This document shows, piece by piece, positions 1 to 6,073 of a stretch of 12,102 nucleotides of DNA (position 1 is the stretch's first letter; every line of letters begins with the position of its first letter). The notes under the pieces were generated by a model that saw nothing but the letters and a program-made list of their open reading frames with translations, searched no databases and was not told the origin of the DNA. Both the position numbers and the translations under genes were made by a program. Origin of the DNA: JAMCTM01 sp023473545 (GTDB lineage: Bacteria > Patescibacteriota > Microgenomatia > Levybacterales > UBA12049); assembly GCA_023473545.1 (NCBI GenBank), contig JAMCXO010000028.1:1-12102 (forward strand), in the 5' to 3' direction.

Positions 1-1
1 G

Positions 2-79
2 CGGCACGTGGATTTTTGGATTATTAGGGTTATACAAACGGTAACCGGAAGAATTTTATTTGCCAGAAAAATAGACTAA
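2..79 (+). CDS. 3' end of an unidentified gene (partial)
   Basis: Frame 2 is open from the window edge for 25 codons and closes with tandem stops TAA TAA (77-82). The visible tail reads RHVDFWIIRVIQTV followed by a short basic end (TGRILFARKID). The hydrophobic-aromatic plus basic pattern would suit the C-terminus of a membrane-associated enzyme, but it is too short to assign. The open frame, the tandem stops and the start of intergenic features just after it support a real gene end. The rest of the gene lies upstream of the window. Confidence 0.4.
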   Translation, partial: RHVDFWIIRVIQTVTGRILFARKID

Positions 80-178
80 TAATTTATTATCTCAAATGAG
101 GTGAGAATGCCTGCCCAACATTCCCACCTCATCAGAAATTACAAACCTGCTGTGGGATTCACCAAGCATCCCGCCCGT
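67..178 (-). ncRNA. Candidate structured small RNA or 5' leader
   Basis: No gene is visible here on the minus strand, but two helices follow a promoter-like sequence. Reading minus, a 5' helix pairs 168-172 with 154-158 (GGGAT/ATCCC, 9-nt loop), perhaps closed by GTTT/AAAC (177-180 with 143-146). A strong 14-bp hairpin follows (119-132 with 96-109, 9-nt loop). Its single non-Watson-Crick pair is G-U if transcribed from the minus strand but A-C from the plus strand, which favours minus transcription. A T5 run (67-71) could mark the end, but it is 24 nt past the hairpin. It may instead be a leader of a gene outside the window. No known RNA family was recognised. Confidence 0.3.
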
Positions 179-184
179 TTAAAA

Positions 185-214
185 TCTATAGCTAAAAATA
201 GTAAGCGCTGTCAA
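185..214 (-). promoter_or_regulatory. Candidate promoter P1 (minus)
   Basis: Perfect -35 TTGACA (209-214, minus strand), 18-bp spacer, -10 TATAGA (185-190). Predicted start is near 178, just before the structured RNA candidate. Confidence 0.4.
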
Positions 215-226
215 TGCAAAACCAAG

Positions 227-255
227 ATTTTAGCTTCACTCAGTTTTCTTGACAA
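227..255 (-). promoter_or_regulatory. Candidate promoter P2 (minus)
   Basis: -35 TTGTCA (250-255), 17-bp spacer, -10 TAAAAT (227-232) on the minus strand, in tandem upstream of P1. Its -35 overlaps the -35 of a plus-strand promoter at 249-254, so the two would compete for polymerase. Confidence 0.4.
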
Positions 256-277
256 ACAAGAAGTTTTTTGTTAGAAA
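249..277 (+). promoter_or_regulatory. Candidate promoter for plus-strand small RNA
   Basis: Perfect -35 TTGACA (249-254), 17-bp spacer, weaker -10 TAGAAA (272-277). Predicted start is near 284. It shares its -35 region with the divergent minus-strand promoter P2. Confidence 0.35.
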
Positions 278-283
278 AAGGAC

Positions 284-393
284 GGCACTTAGTTTTTATC
301 CCTGCCAAAAGGACTAGTTGCCAACTAACAGAGCATTGCTTATCGTACCGAACTTATCAAGTCAATTGTGTAACGAAAGCGATGCTCTTTTTT
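284..393 (+). ncRNA. Candidate small RNA ending in an intrinsic terminator
   Basis: Between a plus-strand promoter and a terminator-like hairpin lies about 110 nt with no convincing reading frame. The 3' helix pairs 330-346 with 373-388 (16 pairs, one bulged A, 26-nt loop) and runs straight into six Ts (388-393). The one wobble in the stem (337 with 381) is U-G only if the plus strand is transcribed; on minus it would be an A-C mismatch. The 5' half has TTAGTT/AACTAA complementarity. The long frame crossing this stretch (268-564, TTG start) is antisense to the 49-residue gene and was not accepted. Function unknown. Confidence 0.4.
330..393 (+). terminator. Intrinsic terminator-like hairpin
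   Basis: Stem AGAGCAT... (330-346) with ...ATGCTCT (373-388), followed immediately by T6 (388-393). It terminates plus-strand transcription just before the convergent 49-residue gene ends at 408. The loop is longer than usual for an intrinsic terminator, which lowers confidence. Confidence 0.5.
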
Positions 394-407
394 GGAAATA
401 AAGACAA

Positions 408-557
408 TTATAAAAGAGCAATTGGTACACCCAGGCCTTTTTCAATCAGCTTTTTAAATTGTTCCCTGCCTTGTTTTACCAAAGTCTCTTCTTTAACTCC
501 TTTGTATTTTAGGGAAGATTTATTAACCCTTTTAAGGACGTTTGCCAGCAATTTCAT
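408..557 (-). CDS. Small conserved-looking protein, 49 residues
   Basis: ATG at 557, TAA at 408-410. The product begins MKLLANVLKRVNKSSLKYKG and ends in KGLGVPIALL. It is lysine-rich with an amphipathic middle (KQGREQFKKLIEKG) and a short hydrophobic tail; there is no signal peptide and no cysteine. Function is unknown. Support for a real gene is unusually good for its size. A consensus promoter (TTGACA, 17 bp, TAAAAT) ends 11 nt before the ATG, which puts the predicted start of transcription only about 5 nt upstream. That implies a leaderless or nearly leaderless mRNA, in keeping with the lack of an SD. The composition is ordinary for a coding sequence, unlike the opposite strand. Confidence 0.6.
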   Translation of the reverse strand: MKLLANVLKRVNKSSLKYKGVKEETLVKQGREQFKKLIEKGLGVPIALL

Positions 558-568
558 ATATTAAAAGT

Positions 569-597
569 ATTTTACCACACTAAGTCAAGTATGTCAA
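569..597 (-). promoter_or_regulatory. Consensus promoter of the 49-residue gene
   Basis: -35 TTGACA (592-597), 17-bp spacer, -10 TAAAAT (569-574) on the minus strand. The ATG at 557 lies about 5 nt past the expected start site. Confidence 0.6.
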
Positions 598-692
598 CCT
601 ATAGCAATTTTGGGTGCTGTTTTCCTATATCTTATAGTTATTTATAATACTTTTAGGTTGTTAAATCAATCTATTTTTTAATAGTAAAAAAA

Positions 693-714
693 TGTGGATA
701 ACCCGTGGGGATAA
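693..714 (-). promoter_or_regulatory. Two DnaA-box-like 9-mers
   Basis: On the minus strand there is a perfect TTATCCACA (693-701) and a one-mismatch TTATCCCCA (706-714) in the same orientation, 13 nt apart centre to centre. They lie in the AT-rich gap 558-726 between the glycosyltransferase stop and the 49-residue gene. The rest of the gap shows only AT-rich sequence and weak short palindromes. Two boxes are too few to call an origin, and no replication gene is nearby. Confidence 0.3.
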
Positions 715-726
715 TTTAAATGAAAG

Positions 727-1395
727 CTATAAGGTCTCTTTTATAAGCGGAAGAAGAAGAGATTTAAAGGAGAATTGTTCCTTGTAAAGGAGGTTGGACT
801 TGAGCCAAAGCCTAATAACAGTTAGGAAGAAGCCAAAAATCTCCCTTGCGTTTCTCCGGTAAGTTTCTCTCATATAGAGAGGATTGGTAATCTTAGCCAA
901 TCCGGCGTAATTGGAAATTTTTAGAAAAACATCAATAAATGTAAACGGATAGTCGTTTCTGGTAAAATACAAAGCGTCTTTTGGCAGAAGATTGGTATTG
1001 ATCAGACAGGATTCAAAGCAGACGGATTGAGATCCGACAACCGCTGTTCTCGGATTCAGATTTAAGTAGTTCATTTGAGATTTTATTCTGGATGAAGGGG
1101 ATTTATCGTTTTGATTCATAAAGGCAATATATTTTCCGCGGGATCTTTTTATAGCCCGATTTAGGCAGACAGACAAGCCGTACTGCTTTTTGTTTTTATA
1201 AACCCGCAATCTCTTATCCTTTTTTCTTAGATTTTTAAGAATCGAGCAGGAAAGATCGGTTGATTTGTCGTCTATGGCAATGATTTCAATATTCCGGTAT
1301 GTTTGGCTTAGCAAACTCTTAACGCATTTTTGAATGGAATTTTCCGCGTTTCTAACAGGCAGAACAATAGAAATTAAAGATTGGTTTTGGTTCAT
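727..1395 (-). CDS. Short GT2 glycosyltransferase, probably degenerate
   Basis: A family-2 glycosyltransferase (GT-A fold, normally transfers a sugar from a nucleotide donor at the inner membrane). The opening ISIVLPVRNAE (8-18), IDD (41-43, nucleotide binding) and NRAIKRSRGKYIAFM (79-93) are typical. The metal-binding DXD position reads NQND (94-97), so two expected acids are Asn. The region that normally carries the acceptor-side ED motif is shortened; the C-terminus resumes with ITNPLYMRE (169-177). At 222 residues it is shorter than most GT2 enzymes (250-300). It may be inactive, have an unusual mechanism, or be decaying. ATG at 1395 lacks an SD; a promoter lies at 1446-1474. Its role in surface glycan assembly is inferred from neighbours. 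Confidence 0.8.
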   Translation of the reverse strand: MNQNQSLISIVLPVRNAENSIQKCVKSLLSQTYRNIEIIAIDDKSTDLSCSILKNLRKKDKRLRVYKNKKQYGLSVCLNRAIKRSRGKYIAFMNQNDKSPSSRIKSQMNYLNLNPRTAVVGSQSVCFESCLINTNLLPKDALYFTRNDYPFTFIDVFLKISNYAGLAKITNPLYMRETYRRNAREIFGFFLTVIRLWLKSNLLYKEQFSFKSLLLPLIKETL

Positions 1396-1445
1396 AAGCT
1401 TTTTGAAGGCAGCGGCAGAATATTTAGAAGATTACATCTTTTAAG

Positions 1446-1474
1446 ATATTATCATAATTAGCCCCGGAAGGCAA
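1446..1474 (-). promoter_or_regulatory. Candidate extended -10 promoter of the short GT2 gene
   Basis: -35-like TTGCCT (1469-1474), 17-bp spacer, -10 TAATAT (1446-1451) preceded by TGA, an extended -10 pattern. Predicted leader is about 43 nt and contains a small ATCTT/AAGAT hairpin. A second short hairpin (CGCCT/AGGCG, about 1494-1508) lies upstream. Gap 1396-1546 otherwise shows no gene. Confidence 0.4.
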
Positions 1475-1546
1475 ATTTTTTTTGTTTTTTGCTTCGCCTT
1501 TCAGGCGGACTTTTCCTATTCGTTGAATATCCATCCGTTTTTCTAA

Positions 1547-2272
1547 TTATTCACTGAGAGATAATTTTTGAGCCGTGCTTCGAAAAGTTCGCCTGAGCCT
1601 AAAGAGATATAAAACGTGCTCAATTCCTGTTTGGAGAAGATTTTGCTTGCTGATGTTAAGAACCCTGTCTTTATATTTAATTGCATATTCGGCAAATCTA
1701 AGGGATGGATTGGTAATTGTTTTGATTTTAATCTCCAAAGAAAAATTCCATCCGCCCTCGTTAAGGCTTATATAATCTAAGACATTTTTTCTAAAAACCC
1801 ACATGCCGCTTAAGGAGTCGCTGATTCTGGTTCCAAATAGAAGCCAGAGGGTGATATTTAAAATTTTTACGCCAAAAGTCCTTACGGCAGACATCTTTCG
1901 AGGTTTTTTAAACGGAAGACGGTTGCAGGATATAAAATCAAGCTTATTCTTAAGAAGAATATTCACGAGGTGGGGGATCTTTTTGATCGGATAAGAATCA
2001 TCCCCGTCCATACAGGCGATTATCGAACCCGTTGCTTTTCTGATTCCTTTTTGAAGAGCAAAGCCGTAGCCTATTCCATATTTGTCGGTTCTGTTTTCGT
2101 AAAGGATCTTCACGCCAAATTTTTGAGCAATTGATTTTGTAGCATCGCTCGAGTTATTATTAACCACTATGACTTCATCTATCTCTTTTGGCAGTTTTTT
2201 AAGGACTTCCTTAAGCGCCTGTTCTTCATCTCTGCAAGGCATCACGAGCGAAACAGAGTAATGTTTAATCAT
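1547..2272 (-). CDS. DPM1-like GT2 glycosyltransferase
   Basis: A 241-residue family-2 glycosyltransferase of the dolichol/polyprenyl-phosphate sugar transferase type. Enzymes of this type move a sugar from a nucleotide donor onto a lipid-phosphate carrier or a related acceptor. Visible motifs: SLVMPCRDEE (8-17), VVNNNSSD (36-43), YGIGYGFALQKGI (65-77), the metal-binding DGDD (89-92), DSLSGMWVFRK (152-162) and a C-terminal IKYKDR (198-203). There is no C-terminal membrane domain, so it is probably peripheral. The frame is open further upstream to 2437, but the ATG at 2272 was chosen because the family fold begins there, a promoter sits just upstream, and the extension would overlap the divergent gene at 2340. 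No SD is seen. Confidence 0.88.
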   Translation of the reverse strand: MIKHYSVSLVMPCRDEEQALKEVLKKLPKEIDEVIVVNNNSSDATKSIAQKFGVKILYENRTDKYGIGYGFALQKGIRKATGSIIACMDGDDSYPIKKIPHLVNILLKNKLDFISCNRLPFKKPRKMSAVRTFGVKILNITLWLLFGTRISDSLSGMWVFRKNVLDYISLNEGGWNFSLEIKIKTITNPSLRFAEYAIKYKDRVLNISKQNLLQTGIEHVLYLFRLRRTFRSTAQKLSLSE

Positions 2273-2281
2273 ATTATAGGC

Positions 2282-2310
2282 TTGATTTTTTCTGGTAGTT
2301 AGTATATCAT
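2282..2310 (+). promoter_or_regulatory. Candidate promoter of the plus-strand glycan cassette
   Basis: -35 TTGATT (2282-2287), 17-bp spacer, -10 TATCAT (2305-2310). Predicted leader is about 23 nt before ATG 2340. Its -10 overlaps the -10 of the divergent promoter. Confidence 0.4.
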
Positions 2311-2329
2311 AGCAAAGCAAATTATACAA
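2301..2329 (-). promoter_or_regulatory. Candidate extended -10 promoter of the DPM1-like gene
   Basis: -35 TTGTAT (2324-2329), 17-bp spacer, -10 TATACT (2301-2306) preceded by TGA on the minus strand. Predicted leader is about 22 nt before ATG 2272. Confidence 0.45.
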
Positions 2330-2339
2330 TATTAACTTT

Positions 2340-3107
2340 ATGTTAAAAGCAAAAGCGAATATAATTAAAGGCCTAATTTTAATTGCTATAGGGCTGATTT
2401 CTATAATAGTTGTCTTTGGGAGAATGCCGGTTAGCAAGATTTTTATAGATGGTTACAAGGTAGAGTCCTCGTTTTATAGTGTAGATGCATACAATAGTTC
2501 GGGCAGTCGGATTTTTTCACTTTCTCCCTTAGATGATTATTATTATAGTGGAAAGGCAAAAGAACACCTAGAAGATAAGCTGGTAGCAAGCGGCAACGGA
2601 AACTTCTTGTCGCAGGCAGTATTGAGCTTTACGAATCTTTTTTTTGGAAAAACGAAATTAATTTGGAACACCAAGGGAAGGAACTCCAAAGGATTTTCAA
2701 CGGTGACTTATTCAATTAATTCTATAGGTAAGGGAATACGGATAACACGGGAGATCCGTCTTGAGCATGTATCGCCTACGGCAATTGGCCAATCGGTAGT
2801 TATCTGCAGCGATTGTATGGTTACCGACAACAGGAATAGGATATATTTTAACGGAGACAGCTTAAACGATTACTTAATAAATGCCGCTTTTCTTCTTAAG
2901 AAAACGCCTATGATTTTGGGAGAGAACCAGTCGTTTCCGAATGATATATCAAAAATCAGGATTATCGGAAGAGACGGTAAAGAAAAAATGGAGATACCGG
3001 TTGTTTCGGGAGAGGCTATTTACCTGCAGGAGAAATGGCACCTCCTGGAGTTTAGGGTAGGGGCGGGGAAGCAAGCAGTAAGTCAAACGATTTATATAAA
3101 GCGATAA
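2340..3107 (+). CDS. Membrane-anchored extracytoplasmic protein of unknown function
   Basis: The product has 255 residues with an N-terminal transmembrane segment (about 9-27) preceded by lysines. The remainder is predicted outside the membrane and looks beta-rich, with many Ser, Asn, Gly and aromatic residues. A C-S-D-C pair (156-159) could form a disulfide or bind metal; there are no other cysteines. No family was recognised. It is the first gene of a tight cassette: the next ATG follows its stop by 3 nt and the third gene overlaps the second. An accessory role to the polytopic protein downstream, in export or assembly of a surface glycan, is inferred from context only. There is no SD before the ATG. 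Confidence 0.7.
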   Translation: MLKAKANIIKGLILIAIGLISIIVVFGRMPVSKIFIDGYKVESSFYSVDAYNSSGSRIFSLSPLDDYYYSGKAKEHLEDKLVASGNGNFLSQAVLSFTNLFFGKTKLIWNTKGRNSKGFSTVTYSINSIGKGIRITREIRLEHVSPTAIGQSVVICSDCMVTDNRNRIYFNGDSLNDYLINAAFLLKKTPMILGENQSFPNDISKIRIIGRDGKEKMEIPVVSGEAIYLQEKWHLLEFRVGAGKQAVSQTIYIKR

Positions 3108-3110
3108 CTT

Positions 3111-4910
3111 ATGCTGATTGATTTTTTCGCCGGTTTGTCATTTTATATAATTCCTTATTTAACTGGTAGATTCTTCACTAAGAAAATCTTTCAGGCATGG
3201 GTTATAGGCGCTTTTTGGTGGTTTATTTTATATTTTACGATTCATGCTATTCTAGGGATCTTAAAAATAAATAGCTTTTCCTTGGTAATCCGCGACCTGG
3301 CAGTAGGAATAAGTATTCTGTCAATCTTTAATATTGGTTATTCTTGTTTAAGAAAAGGGCTGAAAATTGATTTTAAAAAGCTTCCGATAGGGGTTTTTTT
3401 GTTGGGTTTTACCTCTGTGATATATTTTTTAGTCTGGAACAGAAATACTCCATATCCCCTAGAGCTGAATTGGGACATATATGAGCATATCACCTTGGCA
3501 GATTTGATATCGCAGGGTAAATTGTCATTTTTTACTTCTCAAATCTCGGATACCTTTACTTTTAACAGTTATTCCCCTTTATTTGGAATCCTTTTGTCTT
3601 TACCCAAGATTATGTTTCAAAGAAATCTGTTGGGAATTTATTGGTGGCTTGGGTATTGGCATTATTTTTTGACCGCGCTGGCATCTTATCTTATTGCCCA
3701 AAGGGTATTCAGGGATAGATTTTTGGCGATTATGGCAGTTATTGTGTCTTCTTTAGTTTTTGAAAGCGTAGAGGTTTATACGAGTCTATTCTTGATTCCC
3801 CAGACTTTGGTTGCGCTAATAACTATTTTAGTAGCTCTCGAGGTTAAAGAATACAAAAAGATAAGTTTGCTGATTACGGCTTTGGTGATTTTTTTAATGC
3901 ATTATATAGTCGGACCCCTATGTCTTTTGGTACTGGCGGTATTATATTTAGCTCCGAGATTACCGATTACTTTAAATTTTTTGAATAGAATGATTATTTT
4001 GGGAGCATTAGCTTTTATAGCCTCTTTAGGGCTAAATTTTGTTGGCAGGTGGTCTACACTTGCCATCGAGGAGGCTTCGCATTTTGATTTTTCGCTTGCC
4101 AAAAAAGCGGGTTTTGTTTTGGATTGGTATGGATTTTTTCTCATATTTGTCCTAATAGGCTTTTTAAATATCTTAAAAAACAGGAATTTTTTCCAAAAGA
4201 TTGTTTTAATTCTCGCGCTTTTTGTTTCAGCCGTCTCTTTTGCGCCTTTTTCTTATTTTTTAAAGTTTTACGTGTTAGGACACTATCTGACAAACCTTAT
4301 AATTGTCGCCGGAATTGGAGCTTTGGTTGCTGATTTTTCTTTCCTCTCCAGGACCTTCTCCGCTTTGTGGCTGACAGCAGTTCTTCTTATTGTCTTTTAC
4401 AAGAATCAGATTGTCTATAAAGAGCCTTTGCATTTTGGAAACTATGTAACGCAGATTTCAAAAGAGGAAATAAACGCTTCGGATTGGCTTGCCTCTTATA
4501 ACAAGGGAAACAGTTTTTTGGTCAGCGATCCAAGCACGCAGTATATTCTAGAGGCGGTTTCGGGGGTCAATAGCCAAGGAGGAGTATATATGAATCTTAG
4601 AACAAGAAAGACATTGGAGGCTATCAATGAATCCTACAATTCCGGGCTCATAAAGGAGAAATTGCTGAGCATTAAAGACGTTATAGCAAGCGATAACGCG
4701 GTTGGCAGAAAAGTACTGTTTGCGGTTGGAGGAAGATACTTTGCCTGGCAGAGGCTGCCTGCCTACCAAAAAGAAAGCACTTTTTATAACATTTGGTCGC
4801 CTCGGGCGATTAGCCATAACGATAAGGCTTATGTTAATTTTTTAAAGAATAGTCAGGGGTTCAGGCTTCTTTACGAAAATAGTCAAATAGCCATATTTAA
4901 AGTTTTATGA
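3111..4910 (+). CDS. Large polytopic GT-C-like membrane protein
   Basis: A 599-residue protein with roughly ten or more hydrophobic segments up to about residue 430 and a soluble C-terminal domain (about 445-599). The acidic motif WDIYEH (121-126), after the third or fourth membrane segment, resembles the catalytic acidic site in an outer loop of GT-C enzymes, which transfer sugars from polyprenyl-phosphate donors outside the cytoplasm. The soluble tail after the membrane part also fits that architecture. Specificity cannot be read. The stop overlaps the ATG of the GT4 gene (ATGA, 4907-4910), implying translational coupling. Other families of polytopic membrane proteins are possible, so the GT-C call is an inference. 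Confidence 0.75.
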   Translation: MLIDFFAGLSFYIIPYLTGRFFTKKIFQAWVIGAFWWFILYFTIHAILGILKINSFSLVIRDLAVGISILSIFNIGYSCLRKGLKIDFKKLPIGVFLLGFTSVIYFLVWNRNTPYPLELNWDIYEHITLADLISQGKLSFFTSQISDTFTFNSYSPLFGILLSLPKIMFQRNLLGIYWWLGYWHYFLTALASYLIAQRVFRDRFLAIMAVIVSSLVFESVEVYTSLFLIPQTLVALITILVALEVKEYKKISLLITALVIFLMHYIVGPLCLLVLAVLYLAPRLPITLNFLNRMIILGALAFIASLGLNFVGRWSTLAIEEASHFDFSLAKKAGFVLDWYGFFLIFVLIGFLNILKNRNFFQKIVLILALFVSAVSFAPFSYFLKFYVLGHYLTNLIIVAGIGALVADFSFLSRTFSALWLTAVLLIVFYKNQIVYKEPLHFGNYVTQISKEEINASDWLASYNKGNSFLVSDPSTQYILEAVSGVNSQGGVYMNLRTRKTLEAINESYNSGLIKEKLLSIKDVIASDNAVGRKVLFAVGGRYFAWQRLPAYQKESTFYNIWSPRAISHNDKAYVNFLKNSQGFRLLYENSQIAIFKVL

Positions 4911-6019
4911 AAAAGATTCTGGTTATCACTCCATTTTTCTATCCTCACATAGGCGGCAGCGAGCGCTATATGGAAGATTTGTATGCGTTTTTAAAAGAAA
5001 GACATCCGGAAGTTTCCGTTGACGTGCTTTGCTATAACACCGATCAGGTCAAAGAGCGGGAAAAGTACAGAGGGCTGAATATTTACAGAATTTCCTGTTA
5101 TACGATTCTACCTGGTCAATTTTGCCTGCCTAGGCCTTTCTCCTTATTTAAGTTTCTGATTAAGCATAATTCTTATCATCTTATACATTGTTCAACCAGG
5201 TTTTTTGATTCTTCTTGGTGGGCGGTCTTCTTTGCTTTTTTAATAAGAGCCCGAATAGTCTTAACAGATCATTGTGCCAATCATCCTGCAACCTCAAGCA
5301 GATTTATAAACACAGCGGTAAAGGTTATAGAGGCTTCTCTTGTTAAGATTTCTCTTCCTTTTTATAGCGAGATATTCGCCGAAAACAGGAAAACGCAAAG
5401 GTTTTTGAGAAAGGCTTTTGGGGTTAAATCCAAGCTTGCCTACCCGGGTTTGGATTACTTTACAGATAGAAAATCCAAGGCCTCGCATGGAAAAAAGAAG
5501 AGACTTAAGATTGCTTATGTCGGCAGAATAATTGAGTCAAAGGGGGTAAATCTATTGTTTGAGATTGCCGGGGAAATTCCCGGTGCCGATTTCGTTTTTG
5601 CCGGAGAAGGGGAGCTGGCTAAAAAATTAAAGCGGCAGGCGGCAAGATTTAAGATGAATAACATTTCTGTTCTTGGCGGGATTCCCAAATCGGAGGTTTT
5701 AGAACTTCTTAGGTCTTCGGATATCTTTGCCTACCCTTCATGGCATAGCGAGGGACTGCCCCTTGCTTTAATTGAGGCAGGAGCTATGGGATTGCCTGTT
5801 CTGGCAACAGATAGCGGGGCGATAAATGAGCTGATTAAAGACGGACAAACAGGGATTCTGGTTAAAAAGAGTGATCCACGGGCTTTTAGAAGGGGATTGG
5901 AGAGGCTTTTGGATGATTCAAATCTAAGAGAAAAGCTTGGCGGAAATCTTCGGAGATTTATTCTGAAAAACTTCTCTTGGGAAAATGCCGCCAGTTTCAT
6001 TCTCCGCAACCTTAAGTAA
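4907..6019 (+). CDS. GT4 (GT-B fold) glycosyltransferase
   Basis: A 370-residue family-4 glycosyltransferase that moves a sugar from a nucleotide donor, on the cytoplasmic side. The N-terminal acceptor domain opens with ITPFFYPHIGGSERYMEDL (7-25). The donor domain starts at KIAYVGRIIESKGVNLL (201-217), followed by FAGEGEL (231-237) and the EX7E signature with E282 and E290 in SEGLPLALIE. Length and motif order are normal, so the enzyme should be active. It is the last gene of the cassette and overlaps the preceding gene by 4 nt. It is followed within a base by a terminator hairpin. It probably works with the GT-C-like protein and the divergent GT2 genes on one surface polymer. Confidence 0.93.
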   Translation: MKKILVITPFFYPHIGGSERYMEDLYAFLKERHPEVSVDVLCYNTDQVKEREKYRGLNIYRISCYTILPGQFCLPRPFSLFKFLIKHNSYHLIHCSTRFFDSSWWAVFFAFLIRARIVLTDHCANHPATSSRFINTAVKVIEASLVKISLPFYSEIFAENRKTQRFLRKAFGVKSKLAYPGLDYFTDRKSKASHGKKKRLKIAYVGRIIESKGVNLLFEIAGEIPGADFVFAGEGELAKKLKRQAARFKMNNISVLGGIPKSEVLELLRSSDIFAYPSWHSEGLPLALIEAGAMGLPVLATDSGAINELIKDGQTGILVKKSDPRAFRRGLERLLDDSNLREKLGGNLRRFILKNFSWENAASFILRNLK

Positions 6020-6047
6020 AAATACGCGCCTTTTAAGGCGCGTATTT
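6020..6047. terminator. Bidirectional intrinsic terminator
   Basis: An 11-bp perfect stem AAATACGCGCC (6020-6030) with GGCGCGTATTT (6037-6047) and a 6-nt loop. The stem ends in A/T runs, so both strands get a U-rich 3' side. It sits between the convergent GT4 gene (stop 6019) and the minus-strand lipoprotein-like gene (stop 6074). Confidence 0.8.
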
Positions 6048-6073
6048 GTGTATTTAAAAGATAGTAGAAAAGA

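Noticed and set aside
120..140. CTGATGAG on the minus strand, as in the hammerhead ribozyme core
   Set aside because: The required GAAA after stem II and a matching cleavage site are absent; CTCATT follows the hairpin instead.
268..564. 98-codon plus-strand frame starting with TTG
   Set aside because: It crosses the small-RNA terminator hairpin and is antisense to the better supported 49-residue gene. The product shows no recognisable features.
2273..2437. N-terminal extension of the DPM1-like glycosyltransferase to ATG 2437
   Set aside because: It would overlap the divergent gene and its promoter and adds no family sequence; the fold starts right after ATG 2272.
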